64,000 nucleotides of DNA. Origin: Nymphaea colorata. Taxonomy: Eukaryota > Streptophyta > Magnoliopsida > Nymphaeales > Nymphaeaceae. The first letter of the stretch is position 1; each line of letters starts with the position of its first letter. The stretch lies in NCBI RefSeq assembly GCF_008831285.2, contig NW_022204507.1, positions 2,526,814 through 2,590,813 of the forward strand, read 5' to 3'. The position numbers and the translations under genes were made by a program. Shown piece by piece: positions 12,391 to 24,689 of this stretch. The notes beneath the pieces are model-generated. The model had not been told where the DNA came from, ran no database searches, and saw only the letters and a program-made list of their open reading frames with translations.

Positions 12391-12740
12391 CAAGCTAAAG
12401 GATTTAAATGCCTAAATGAGCTAAATGAGTTAGCGTGTAAACGAGCTAAACGAGTTAGCGTGTGAATGAGCTAAACGAGTTAACGTGTAAACAAGCTAAA
12501 GGAGTCAACACCTTCTTAAGCTGAACTGGTTAACGTCTAAACGAGCTAAACGAGTCAGCACCTTCTTAAGCTGAACTAGTTAACGTCTAAACGAGCTAAA
12601 CGAGTCAGTGCCTTATTAAGCTGAATGGGTTAACGTTTAAACGAGCTAAACGAGTTTAAGTTAAATGAGTTAAATGGGTTAATCGGGTCGAGCTGAGTAA
12701 TTTTAGTCGAGCTCGAGCTGGCCAAGCTCGGGCTCGGCTA
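12391..12740. repeat. GAGCTAAACGAGTT minisatellite
   Basis: Units of about 28-30 bp carry GAGCTAAACGAGT followed by TAGCGTGTAAAC or TAACGTCTAAAC. From about 12505 a longer unit of about 60 bp adds CACCTTCTTAAGCTGAACT. The array decays into TCGAGCTCGAGC-type sequence at 12690-12740, related to the repeat in HKT intron 1. Confidence 0.85.
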
Positions 12741-12889
12741 GTGTGCAGGGGAGCAGTTATAGCGTGGATCCCCTCTTCTCATTTAAAAAATTAAAACAAA
12801 TCATCATAATTACCCTATAAAGAGTATTTTGTCATTTTATAACATAAATATGAGTTAACCAGGTCAAGGGTCGTTTTTGACCTATGGAA

Positions 12890-14500
12890 CCAGAGTGACC
12901 GAGAAAAGTGGCAGCTTTAGCTATCTTGGGCGAGGTAGGCATGGCCTGGCCGTATTCGCAGGCCAGGACGGCCGGTCTTGACTGGCGAGGGCCGACCATG
13001 CAAAGCCTTGACCAGATGGATCAGTAGGGGCCAGGCACATGGCCATGCATGGCATGTGCGGCTAGAGCTTGGCTGGCACAGGCCCATGCACTTGGCGGCC
13101 TAGGTCACGTGGCCTTAGCCAAGCAGGCACAACCCTGCAGTCCATAGCCAGCATATACTAACGTGTGCAGTGCATGGCGACAAGGCAGCCAGCATGCAGC
13201 CACGTCGGCAGACATCTGGCCAGCATCGGTAGGCCACAAGCTTGGTGGCCTACGCTGTGCTGCCTAGGTGTTAGAACTCTCCCAAGATCACCTACGCTAG
13301 GCTCAGCTGCACCCTAGCGAAATACATCAATCCTCCAACCAACAGAACCCTGGCGCAAATAGCCCTCTTGGCACCCCACCCATATAAAAATGAGGCAATG
13401 AGTAAACCAATGTATTTTATAAATTTGCAACGATATAATGCCTTAAATCTCTCATCTCGCTCAACAAATAGAATACATTCTACCGATGCATACCACACCC
13501 ACCCTCGACCCCTCGAGACACAGACCCCTCCTAGTCGAAGCTGCTTGGGCGGTCCCTCCTAGTCGAAGCTGCTTGGGCGGTCAATGGAAGGCACATGCCG
13601 AACAAGATTGCCCACCGCCCCACCCCACCTAAGAGAGGGAGTGAATAGTTCCTTACCAGCCAGAGCTTGTCTAGCGTGGCAGGAAGCAAAACAGCCAAGA
13701 ATATTTGAAGGCCTTTTATGATGGTGGTCGACGGTGTTAGCTATGGACAGCAGACGCTGGCAGTGCTTGGCGGTATCGCTCTCGTCTGCCACAGGTGGTC
13801 GTGTCCGCCTGCTCTCCCCGATCTTACGCTGATCTAGGCCATTTGAGGTTGCTGTCAACTGATGGCCCATGCAGGCAGAGCTGAAGGGTGGCAAGGGTTT
13901 GGCCAAGGGCCTGGGATGAGGCTCCTGGTGTAGCTAACGAGCACCTTGATGTGGTCGGCTTGCAAAGGACAACATTCTGATCAGGTTCCACGAGAAGGAT
14001 ATGATGGGGTTGTCTTGAATAACGAAAAGCTATTGGCTGTGGCTAGCTACGCTCAGCTGCCGCAAGTCGAGTTACCCTAGTGCTGGACCCCAAGGTTACT
14101 GAAGCTTTTTTGCATTCAGTTAAGCAAAATGAAAGCTCTAAGGATTAACAACCGATACCCTGAATCCTAAAGAAAAGAGATTAAGAATGAAGGCCAAGAA
14201 GTATGTCGGCGAGGTCTAGCTCACATAGGCTAGTAGTGGCCGGCTAAGACAATTACAGCAAAGGTCAGTCAGGATCTAGTTCAGGGATGATTGGGCTTGC
14301 CGGAAACTCACCCAAAATGAAAGGTGTAACAAAGGAGGAAGTTGGGTAGTTTGGGGTCGGAGAGGCCTGTCAAACAAAGTGCACTGTCGGTTCGGGTCAC
14401 AACAGTGCTTCAAAGGAAAAGGTCAGCTGAAGCCAAACGGGGAATGAAAGGGACATTGAGAAAGTCCTTGTGAATAGAATGGGGGTAATATTAGTAGGGG
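12890..14500. other. GC-richer block of unknown origin
   Basis: Base composition changes visibly from AT-rich flanks to GC-rich sequence full of GGCC and TGGC words, then returns to AT-rich near 14500. The longest open frame (13559-13906, - strand) has no recognised motif. An old transposon is the likeliest explanation, but no LTR, TIR or coding domain was found. Confidence 0.35.
13529..13582. repeat. 28-bp tandem duplication
   Basis: Two perfect adjacent copies begin with TCCTAGTCGAAGCTGCTTGG. The unit length is 28 bp. Confidence 0.9.
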
Positions 14501-17223
14501 TGGCCTACTGTTCACAAGTAAAAGTTTTCAATTTTACATGCAAACCATAATAAATTGAACTTGTTTACTTGTACTCACCTCTGCTTTGTGTGTGCATTTT
14601 CGAGAGACGGAACCTAACCTGTTGCTATGAGGTCTAACCAATCCTAACACTTTTACCCGGAGTAACCAGGCTAAAGAATAGACTAAATGTTTTAATTCCT
14701 AAACCTGAATGTCATATAAAACCTATGAAAGGCAAACGTGCTTTCATTTTAAAAGTTGTGCATGTCTTGAAATCTAAGTAGATTTCAGAAATAGACTTAC
14801 TTCTTAATGTATGTTTATGTCTGGATCATCATAAAACAATGCAAATCGATGTTCTAAATTTAATATGATGCATTTGAAACTAGGTCATATAACTTTTATA
14901 TATTTATTATTCTAGAGTTGAAAGTGGAGTTGTTATAGCAGTCCAAAATATCACATCATGTTACGGAGACTTTAGTTTCCCTCTTGCTTTCAGCATGCTT
15001 AGTTTAGTTTTTTTTTATTATTATTTCCTAGCTTCTCTTTATTTTCTTTCATAATTATTTTAGTTAGTTTTTCTGTGATAGATTTAATTTAATGTCTCTA
15101 GGGTAAGCGCAGGGGCCAGATATGCCCCTTTCATTCCTGTTTCTTTCTTTCAATTCTATGTTTTTTGTTAATTAGATTTTGCTTAAATCATGCATATGTA
15201 ATATAGTTTTTTTTATGCTTTCATTAGTCAAGCATTCCACACTTGTTTTAGAACTCACATGTATCACCTTGCACCCACATGCATCCCTTGTTTGAAACTA
15301 GACTAGGTTAACATAGTCGCATACCCTCTGGCATTAGCTCATGTATGTGAAAACTTGACTTTAGTTTGGTCCTCACACAAGAACCATTTCAAAAATCATA
15401 ATTTACTCTAAAATATTTTCAAAATCAACTTCTTTAAAAGATTTCAAAAACCCTAGGTCATCTAGGCATTGAGTCTAAACCTAGCTCAACTCTTTAAGAC
15501 CTAGCCCAAACCGGTCGTAGAGTCCAATACCAATGAACCCAACCCCATAGTATAGACCTAGTCAAACTCTTTAAAACCCCATTCATTTGAGACGAATAAA
15601 GTTCATATCATGAAGCATATGATCTGATTAGGATTAAGCCAGTCTATCTCAATTGGGCTCGTCCCAAATAGATTCAAACCCACTTTAGGTAAAACCAAAC
15701 CCAGATCTTTTGACCGGCCTAATCCTAGTCATCTTGATTGGATTTGATTAATCTTGAATTTGATATTGAATCCAAACCTAGCTTACTTGAATATGGAACT
15801 TGAGAATTGGATTTTAAATTCTGAATATTGGATCATGGTTTGGATCATAAATCTCATATTATAAGTCTTGGATTTTGGATCTCAAACCTCAAATTCTAAA
15901 TCTTGGATTTTTAGACTTTGGATTTTGGATCGGATTTCATAAGATGAATTTTGTCATAAACCTTAGGTCGATTCCCACATAATCTAATTCAAACATAAGA
16001 TTTTAAGCCATGATAATTATCAAATTTGGCTCTATCTTCTCAAGGATTTGGATTTTAGAAGATCCAATTATGAGTACACGATCAAATGTACCAAATAACA
16101 TTATATGAAATTTTAAACATCTATGGTACCTCGTATTTCAATTTAGAACATGAAGCTCTCAAATTATGATTACAAGATTTGGATTTACATCATATTTTCT
16201 TCAAATATGTCTAAATCCCTTAACTGACCCTAATAGAGACTAGACTCTAGGTCTATATGGCCTTGTTTTGCATGCATCATAGTAGATTTAGAATATCAAT
16301 TTTCATAGATCTATGATGATCTGGACATAAATAGACATCAATATTTAATTCTTCTTATTCATAAGTTTATTTTTTAGATCTACTTAAATTTCAAAACATG
16401 CAGGATTTCAAACTTAAGGCACATTTGCTTTGTTAAGATTTGACAACATTTAGACTTAGAAATTGAAACATTTTAGTATAGCCCTTGGTTTGATTACTCT
16501 GACAAAGATGCTATGAACTATTAGACCTCATACCAACAAGTCTGGTGCTATCACTCATAATCCTACCTAAGAAATAGAGGCAATTACAAGTATTTTTCTC
16601 TCATTTATACAATCATGTAAGATGAAAATTTTACATGTAAACAATGAGTCAGTTTTTTTCTCTATAAAATCTAATAAGCACACCACTATTGGTGATACTT
16701 CACTGTGAAATATGGCCTTATCAATAGGCAACCTTTGTTTGCGTTGTAAATATATCTTGATTTGTTGTGTCCCCATTTTTTAAAAAGGCAAGCAATTCAA
16801 ATGTCCATGTTCTATTGTTTCATGTGGAGGAAGATAAGACTATTGTGTAAGTTATCATTGAGTTTTTGCATTTATTTGTGGCATTTTCGAAGAGTGTGGT
16901 TGGATCATCAAAATGAGAATGTTCTTTGTTGAGACTCCATAGTTGAATGTATTAGTGTCCATCTTTTTCTAGAAGTAGCCAACTCATTTTTCCAATGAGG
17001 CAAACCACTTTTAGGATTCCAATGAGGCAAATCACAAGGATTGAAATGTTACTCTAAACAAAGTCATGAAATGTTACTTCAAAACAAAGTCATATTGTTT
17101 CTAATAAATGAAGAATGGCAGCTCATTGCTTTAAAAATTGTTTTCGTGATTGTTTTAGTTTAAATTTCGTTAACTATAATTTTGATGTTCTAATGCCTTA
17201 TATTTGTATTACATCAGACATAA
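14501..17223. other. AT-rich intergenic region without recognised genes
   Basis: No supported gene is seen. Between about 15770 and 15950 there are repeated TTGGATTTTGGAT and AATCTTGGAT words, a low-complexity stretch. Short open frames have no motif support. Confidence 0.5.
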
Positions 17224-17527
17224 ATGGCTGAAAGTGGATTGCTTCATCATATGTCTAACAATCAAGAATTTCAAACAGTCGAGGCCAGCACAAGTATGAT
17301 TCATCTGTGTATTTGACCAGAAATATTTATACTTCTTCAAGTAGTGGTGATTATTATCTTTTGACTCATCTATGTGTATGTAGGTCAATCACCTCAGTAG
17401 AAAAGGACAAGCAGCATTTCTCATGCAGCTTTATACTACAAGGTTGAATCCCAAAGAAAAATTCAAAGCGGGGATCAACGAACAGCGTCAACCAATAGGA
17501 GAAAAGGCACAAAAACTTAGTTCCTTT

Positions 17528-17873
17528 TGTTAGGAAATAGGATATCTTAGTTAGTCTTTTACATCTTAGTTAGGTTTTACAATTAATTTTCCTTTTTACA
17601 TTTTATTTGTTATTTTTTATTTCTTTTTCTGCTGACCCAGCCGTTGGCCAGTCCCAATGGCTCTTTTATGAGCCGTTGTAACTAGCCCAACGGCTAGTTC
17701 AGCCCATCCTTCTTCCGCTTAGTTTGTATAAATATGTGTAACTGTTCTTGTATAGTTAAACTGTGTTTTACAGCCATTCAATGTTCATTTGAATAAAGAT
17801 TATACTTTTTCACTTGGCCTTAGTGCTTATTTCTATTATATGCTTCATTAGTGATGTTATAGTCATGTTTTCA
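17528..17873 (+). repeat. 5' LTR of Copia 1
   Basis: 346 bp from TGTTAGGAAATAGG to GTTTTCA. It contains a TATAAATA box (17727-17734), an AATAAA signal (17792-17797) and two hairpins with arms AGCCGTTGG/CCAATGGCT and AGCCGTTGT/CCAACGGCT (17639-17695). Confidence 0.92.
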
Positions 17874-17886
17874 TGGTATCAGAGCC
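17874..17886 (+). other. Primer binding site of Copia 1
   Basis: TGGTATCAGAGCC directly follows the 5' LTR and is complementary to the 3' end of plant initiator tRNA-Met, the usual primer for this group. Confidence 0.92.
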
Positions 17887-18306
17887 ATTGGGCTGCTCCT
17901 TGAAGAATTTTTAAAAGTTGTTTTACTGATTTGAGCTGTTGGTTCGTTGAAAGATTTCTGAAGTTGGTTATTGTTGAGATTAAGCCAAATACAAGCCTTC
18001 AGGTGCACAAACTATTTTTTTTTCCTTCCTCACATTTTTGGCAAACAAAATCAGCTATTTGCCGAATATAGGCAGTTGTCTTCACTGCACTTCTAGTACA
18101 TGCTTGCATCAGATTCAGGCTTCAAATTCCGTTTGTTGAAGAAGTAAAAGTCTTTTTATTGCTACCTTTTGAAGACTATTACTGTCACTGCTCACCAACT
18201 ATTTGGCGAAACTTCTAGAAGGGCTTTTATTTTGACTTCCTTGGAGATTGTTATTTAAAATCTTTCTCTCAATGAGGACTCCAAAATTTTGATTGAAAGA
18301 GGAAGC

Positions 18307-19181
18307 TATCATGCTCTGTATAAGCTTGATGGAACCAACTATACACTCTGAGCAGAATGTTTAGAGATGCACATCAAAGGAAAATATTTATGGGGTTTCA
18401 TAAGAGGTACGTCCATCCCTTTTTCTCTCAAGTTAACGAAAGTAGAAAATGGAATTGTGAAAAAAATTAGATGGACATGTTTTAGAAAAGGGGACCTTTA
18501 TTACATTAACAATTTATGTATCCCCAAAGAAAAATTTTGTCACTATGTCAAAAATGTGGACATCAATGTTTGACATCAAAGGTTAGGTCATCCAAACATT
18601 AGAAAATTATATATGATGACTCCTATTAAAGATATTTGTATTGAGAATTTCAAATATAATGATTGCATATATGGAAAAATGAAATATTTATCTTTTAGAC
18701 AAAGAAACTTCTTTTCATCTATGCCCTTTGAGCTTGTTCATTCCGATGTATGGGGACCCTCCCCTATCATGTCAAAAGGAGGACTATCATATTATGCGAT
18801 ATTTGTTGATGATTTCTCTAGATATTGTTTGATATATTTCCTAAGATACAAATCTGAAGTTTTTGAGATGTTCAAAAATTTTCACAACTTAGTAAGACGC
18901 AGTTTAATGCTAAATTAAAAGTTCTAAAAGTTCTAAGGACTGATTCTGGAGGTGAATATATTTCAAATGAATTCAAAAGATATTTGAAGAAATATAGAAT
19001 AGTTCATCAAAAATCGTGTCCAAAAACAACTCAACAAAATGGACTTTTTGAAAGAAAATATAGACACATAATTGAAACAACAAAAACTCTTCTTATTACA
19101 AAAAATATACCTAAAAACTTTTGGGCTGAAACAGCTCTTACTTCTGTCTATCTTATAAATAAAATGTCTTCAAAAGTTTAA
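18307..19181 (+). pseudogene. Copia 1 gag start fused to integrase by internal deletion
   Basis: The gag start (HIKGKYLWGFIRGTSIPF) runs to about 18475. It then jumps into the pre-integrase segment (LYYINNLCIPKEKFCHYV), which in Copia 2 lies about 1.2 kb further on. The zinc knuckle and protease are therefore missing. Integrase follows, with the CNDC-type zinc residues degraded to YNDC, then HSDVWGP and TDSGGEY and the PKTTQQNGLFERK block, broken by stops and frameshifts (for example at 18916 and 19179). It is not functional. Confidence 0.88.
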
Positions 19182-19197
19182 TATAATATAACTCATT

Positions 19198-21245
19198 TTG
19201 AAAAATTATTCAAGTATGAACCCGATCACAACAGGCTTCATATTTTTGGATGCAAATGTTTTTGTTCTTAATGACAAGGCTGATAAACTAAGTTTAAAGG
19301 TTATTGAATGTGCATTCATTGGTTATTTTGAGACACAAAAAGACTACAAATGTTATGACCCAGTCAAAGACAAGATCATAGTTTCAAGAAATGTAAAGTT
19401 TAGTGAAGAAGAAAATAGATTCGAAAATTGTGGAGAGTCACAACACAACAATGATTATTCTTTTCTATTCAAGTATCTCTCTCAATGTGATGATGAAATG
19501 TATGATATTGATAATAGAAACATTAATGATAATGATGATAGTGGAGTAGCCAAGGACATAATCACATATCATAGAAGAAACCAACAACAAGACGTTGGTG
19601 AAAAACATCATGAGACTAAATCAACTTCAAATGAAGAAAGCCTTAGAAGATCTACTAGAAATGTAAGACAACCCAATAGATTTGTGTCATATGAGACTTT
19701 TACCCCAAATAGAGCTAGAATGAACGCCATTCACTCTCACTTTGAACCATCTAATTTTAATGAAGCCTCCAAATATATTGAGTGGAAGAATGCTATGTTA
19801 AAAGAATTGAATGCCTTGAGAAAAACTCAAACTTGAGAAATACAAGATTTACCTATAGGGAAAAAGACTATTGGATGCAAATGAGTATATAAAGTGAAAA
19901 ACTAAGAGTGATGGATCTCTTGAGAGATATAAAGTCAGACTTGTTGCTAAAGGTTATATTTAAAAATATGGTATTGACTATGAGGAGACATTTGCTCCTG
20001 TAGCTAGAATGACTACTTTAGGACTGTTATTGCTTTAGCATCTATTAAAAACTAAAATATCTATCAAATTGAAGTTAAAAATGTCTTTTAAATGGAGATC
20101 TGATGGAATAAGTATATATGAAAGTACCACAAAGTTTGTCACTTCCACAAGGAAAAGTTCTTAAACTTAAGAAGGCTCTATATGGCCTCAACAAGCTCCT
20201 AAGTCTTGGTTTGATCGTTTTAACTTATCTCTAACTATAAATCTCACTCATGTTTAACTGACATTGCTTTGTTTGTTAATAAAATTACTGCAGGTATCGT
20301 AATCCTTCTACTATATGTTGACGACATTATCAGTACAGGTAGTGATAAAGAAGATATTAAAAAATGTAAGAAATTACTACAAAAAACTTTTGAAATGAAA
20401 GATTTAGGTTTTCTAATGTACTTCTTGGGCATTGAGGTTGCATACTCTACTAGAGGATATTTTTTGTCACAAACTAAGTTTGTTGTAGAGATTCTTGCTA
20501 AGTTAGGTATAACAAATGATAAGATCACTAAAACTCCTAAAGCAGCAGGAAGCAAAATTAAGATTGATAATGGAGTTTCACTTACCAATCTCACTCCTTA
20601 CCGACAACTTGTGGGATCATTAATGTATCTTAGCATCACTCGCCGTGACATTGCTCATGCAGACTGTAAATCAATTTCAGCATCCTCCATCAACTATTCA
20701 TATGGGAGCTGTTTTTCGTATCATTAGATACATTAAAGGAACAATGAACAAGGGAGTATTCATGGCTTCTTCTTCCTCTCTAAACTTAATTGTTTATACT
20801 AATGCTGATTGGAGAGGAGATCCAAATGATAGAGACTCACCGGGTTTTATGTTTTTTTTTATGGGAATCACTCATCTCGTGGAAATGCAAAAAACAACAA
20901 AAGTCTCTCTTTCCTTTACCAAAGCTGAATATCGAGCTATGACTTCCACAATTATGAAAATTGTCTGGCTTCATCAAATGCTCATTGATATGAGAACAAG
21001 AATAGAAGAACTCACTGATTTGTGTTGCGACAATAATAGTTCTATCTACATTGCTAAGAACCAAACTTTCCATGAACGAACCAAGCATATCGAAATGGAT
21101 TGTCACTATGTTCGTGAAGAATTTCTGAAGAAAACTATCAAGCTCCTATATGTCACCTCAGAATTCCAGCTGGCTGACTTCTTCACAAAGCCTTTATGTT
21201 CTCCCAGATTCAACTTTCTTTTAAGTAAACTTTCGTTGATAGCAT
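19198..21245 (+). pseudogene. Copia 1 integrase C-terminus, reverse transcriptase and RNase H remnants
   Basis: In order: a post-integrase segment (CAFIGYFETQKDYKCYDP, 19198-19836), RT fragments with the active-site motif LLYVDDI (about 20308-20328) and MKDLGFLMYFLGIEV, then RNase H/connection sequence (NADWRGDPNDRDSPGF, SFTKAEYRAM, ERTKHIEMDCHYVREEF) ending near 21245. The RT N-terminal part (19840-20260) has many stops and indels. Order and motifs match Ty1/Copia pol. Confidence 0.88.
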
Positions 21246-21263
21246 TGTAAGTTTGAGGCATGG

Positions 21264-21626
21264 TGTGAGGAAATATGATATCTTAGTTAGTCTTTTACAT
21301 CTTAGTTAGATTTTACCTTAGTTAGGTTTTACAATTGATTTTCCTTTTTACATTTTATTTGTTATTTTTTATTTCTTTTTCTGTTGACCCAGCCATTGGC
21401 CAGTCCCAACGACTCTTTTATGAGCCGTTGGAACTAGCCCAATGGCTAGTTCAGCCCATCCTTCATCCTCTTATTTTGTATAAATATGTGTAATTGTTCT
21501 TGTATAGTTAAGCTGTGTTTTATAGCCATTCAATGTTCATTTGAATAAAGATTATACTTTTTCACTTGGCCTTAGTGCCTATTTCTGTTATATGTTTCAT
21601 TAGTGACTGTTACAGTCACGTTTTCA
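21264..21626 (+). repeat. 3' LTR of Copia 1
   Basis: 363 bp from TGTGAGGAAATATG to CGTTTTCA. Relative to the 5' LTR it has an extra repeat of CTTAGTTAGATTTTAC near its start. The terminal palindrome GTGACTGT-T-ACAGTCAC (21603-21619) is intact here and degraded in the 5' LTR. Confidence 0.92.
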
Positions 21627-22025
21627 CCTTCATTGGTATATTGGCACATAACCCTCAAATTACACCACTTACCTATCATGCATGAAAAGATTTGCCTCAG
21701 ATGTGCAATGATGATGTGTGGAATCATGTTGTGATAATAAGATGTTCCCATTTTTTCTGTATTTCAGTTTAGTACAATGTTTATTAATTAATAACATTGT
21801 TATCTTGCAGGAAAAATATTAAGGCCCCAGGGTTATGGAAAGGTGGGTAATGAAAAATATTCAATATTATGGAGGTCGTGGAGATACAATTTGAGGAAAA
21901 TCTACAAGAAACATAAATCAGTGGAGAATTGTATCAAGCATTGCAAAGTCTCAATTCATGAAGATCAATGGAGAAGCTTGATTCGACACTTTGAAACTAG
22001 ATGATCTAAGGTGATTTTGTTAAAT

Positions 22026-22062
<37 letters not shown>

Positions 22063-23147
22063 TTTACTTTGTTTTCATCCTTTACAGCTTCTAACTTTAA
22101 CTCTTTCTTGTAGGAGAAAAGTGAAATAGAACCAGACAATGTACAAGACTCATACAATGGACACAAAAAGTTTGGCCCAATTTCTAGAAAAAAAATGTAA
22201 TCTTATTAATCAAAATGTTACTAGTTATCAATTTTGACTCATTTATTCTAATTGCTAAGTATCAACTAATTTGTGCAGGTTAGAAAGGGTGAACCAGAGC
22301 CATCGTGTGCCAAAGTCTTCATTATGATGTAAACTAGTAGAGGAAGAGAGTATAATAACGAAACAACAAATGAAATAATTGTAAGTCATAATATTTCATT
22401 AATTTATTAACATTGATTTTAATTGAAGATTATTAAATACATGTGTTTGAAACTTTGGACGAGTGCGTATATGAAATGGCGGTAAAACATTCACATTTTT
22501 TTATGCAACTCATAGTCAAAGTGAATTGATGGCACAAAATGTGGTATTGCGTGGAGAATTGAAAGATCTATGCGATAAGGTGCATGAAGTAGAAATCACC
22601 CACACTGATTAGATGCACCGATTGGAAGCTAGACAAGTTTGAGAAGATATGTGAACCAGAACCTAATGGCGAAAAATGAACGAGTTACAAGCCCAAGTCA
22701 AGATGTTGATGACAATGTTGACTAAAGATCACTAAGTGGTAAGTATTTAGTGAAATATGTTGGTTTTGTTAAGTTTGGCATTAGTAGCTATGTTTATGCT
22801 TTGTTATGGCTTGCATAACCCTCCTCTTGTTATTTTTTTTAGGTTTGAAGTCGTCATAAACTGCCATATGGAACTTAGTTGTGAAAAATTTTTTGTAAAA
22901 AAAAGTATGTGATTGGAAGACCAACATAATGGCTTTTGAGAAATATAATGACTTTTCTAATAAGACTAACATATTTATTTTTTTGGTAGGGACCTGGAAA
23001 AGCATGACATTGGAAGAACCTTCTTAATTGTAAACTCAACATTAGTTGAAAACTATGAACTTGTTCCTTTACTCACACTCTCTCTCTCTTTGCATTTGAT
23101 TACTCTATTAGAGGAGAACTTCACACTTCCAGCGAGAACGAAGAGCT

Positions 23148-23485
23148 TGTTAAGAAATAAGATATCATAGTTATATCATAGCTAGATTTTTAGCTTAGGT
23201 AGGGTTTACATTTTATTTTCTTATTTTTTATTTTCTTATTTTTTTACACTTTTTAATCGAGCCATTGGAAAAGAGCCATTGGAACTCCCAATGGCTAGAA
23301 CCAGCTCCTCCTCAGCCCCTTCTTCTTTCTTGTCTCTTGTATATATCCCAGCAATCTCTTGTATTAAGTATGATGTGTTTTACAGCCATTTGGTATTAAG
23401 TGAATAAGATTTATATTTTTTCACTTGGACTTAGTGCCTTTCTTTGTCATATGCTTCTTTAGTGACTATTATAGTCACATTTTCA
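23148..23485 (+). repeat. 5' LTR of Copia 2
   Basis: 338 bp from TGTTAAGAAATAAG to CATTTTCA. It includes hairpin arms AGCCATTGG/CCAATGGCT (23274-23296) and the terminal palindrome GTGACTAT-T-ATAGTCAC (23462-23478). Confidence 0.95.
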
Positions 23486-23498
23486 TGGTATCAGAGAC
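23486..23498 (+). other. Primer binding site of Copia 2
   Basis: TGGTATCAGAGAC matches the initiator tRNA-Met complement at 12 of 13 positions and abuts the LTR. Confidence 0.9.
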
Positions 23499-23687
23499 AT
23501 TGGGCTGCTTCTTGAAGAATTATTAGAGGTTGTTATCACTGTTTTGAGTTGTTGGTTCATTGAAGGAGTTCTATTGCTGCTGATTGTCATCTCTTGAAGA
23601 CAGTTGCTGTGGCTCCACACCAACTGTTCGGTGAAACTTTTAGAAGGATTTCTTTTTTACTTCCTTGGAGATTGTTATATTGCTCTC

Positions 23688-24640
23688 ATGGAGGACTCCA
23701 AAGTTTCAACCGAAGGAGGAAGTTATCATGCTCCATACAAGCTTGATGGAACCAATTACACGCTATGGGCAAAATGTTTAGAAATGCACATCAAAGGAAA
23801 ATATTTACGGGGCTTCATAAGAGGTACGTCTATCCCTCTTTCCCTCAAGTTAACCAAAGTAGAAAATGGGATTGAGAAAGAGTTAGATGGGGAGGAAAGA
23901 CAAAATGTCATAAATGAATATTATAAAAAATTAGATAATTGGGAAGCCAAGAATTCTAGAATTAAAGAATTAATTTATGGAAGTATTGAACCAAGAATTG
24001 CCCAAAATCTTATGTATTATGAAAAAACAAATGAAGTTTGGGAATATCTCAAGGGAATGTTTACCAAAAAGATATAGCCCGAAAGTATCTTTTGATTCAA
24101 AAAGCCCAAAGTATCAAACAAGGAATGGATTGCAAGTGCCATGAGATTAGAAGAGAAGTCGATGAATTTAGGTTTTTTTCAATTTCTTCAAGGACTACGA
24201 CCCGAATTTGAACAAATTAGGTCAGCCCTACTTTCCTTAGCCTCTCCTCTACTCATTCATGAACTCCTTACAAAGTTTAGTAGAGAATAAACTAGAATGA
24301 AATTATCCAAAGAAATGGATAGTGTTCTTATTTTCAAACAAGAAGAAGAGAAAGTTTTAGCTGCCTCTAGACCCGGAAACAACATCAAATCCTTTAGACT
24401 CCTCACTTTAAAAATCAAAATAGAGGGGAATGTAAGGTTGTTTGCCACTTTTGTCATGAACCGGGTCACATAAAACTTAGTTGTTCAAAGTTGAATAACA
24501 ATAAAGGACAATCACGAAACTATGGAGGAAATTTTCCCAAAGGAGGTGCTTCATATCCTCAAGGATGGCAACACAACCATGGAATTTCATATCCTCAAGG
24601 TGGGCAATACAACACTAGACAATTTGTTCAAAGGAAGCCT
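23688..24640 (+). pseudogene. Copia 2 gag
   Basis: The frame opens at ATG 23688 (MEDSKVSTEGGSYHAPYKL, then DGTNYTLWAKCLEMHIKGKY) and runs to a stop at 24075-24077. Gag sequence continues in other frames through a UBN2-like region (FFQFLQGLRPEFEQIRSAL near 24180-24240) to a CCHC zinc knuckle CHFCHEPGHIKLSC (about 24443-24484). The capsid-like protein would package element RNA. At least one frameshift near 24070 and several stops make it non-functional. Confidence 0.88.
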
Positions 24641-24689
24641 ACAAAATGTTGCAAATGAATGATATGATCTTTCATCAATCTCCACAAAG

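Larger units (their letters stand above)
17528..21626 (+). mobile_element. Copia 1: degenerate Ty1/Copia retrotransposon
   Basis: The element is complete in outline: 5' LTR, primer site TGGTATCAGAGCC, gag-pol remnants and 3' LTR, all on the + strand. LTRs start with TG and end with CA. Flanking 5-mers are CCTTT (17523-17527) and CCTTC (21627-21631), a target duplication with one change. This is confirmed because the transposase frame reads through when the element is ignored. It is 4,099 bp, about 1 kb shorter than its sister at 23148, because gag and protease have been deleted. Confidence 0.92.
17224..22750 (+). pseudogene. Plant transposase (Transposase_24, Ptta/En/Spm type), split by Copia 1
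   Basis: Pieces before and after Copia 1 form one recognisable transposase. Before: ATG at 17224 (MAESGLLHHMSNNQEF) and a block ending GINEQRQPIGEKAQKLSSF at 17527. After: FIGILAHNPQITPLTY from 21628, then RSWRYNLRKIYKKHKSVE and DQWRSLIRHFET (about 21880-22000), a block ending in KGEPEPSCAKVFIM (about 22280-22325), and a tail with LRGELKDLCDKVHEVEI and NELQAQVKMLMTMLTKDH. This order (NERGQPIG-like, W-rich middle, PSRAEVF-like, coiled tail) is characteristic of the plant Ptta/En/Spm transposase family. Several stops, such as the TGA after TYHA, show it is dead. A TA microsatellite (22027-22060) lies in what looks like an intron. Confidence 0.75.
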
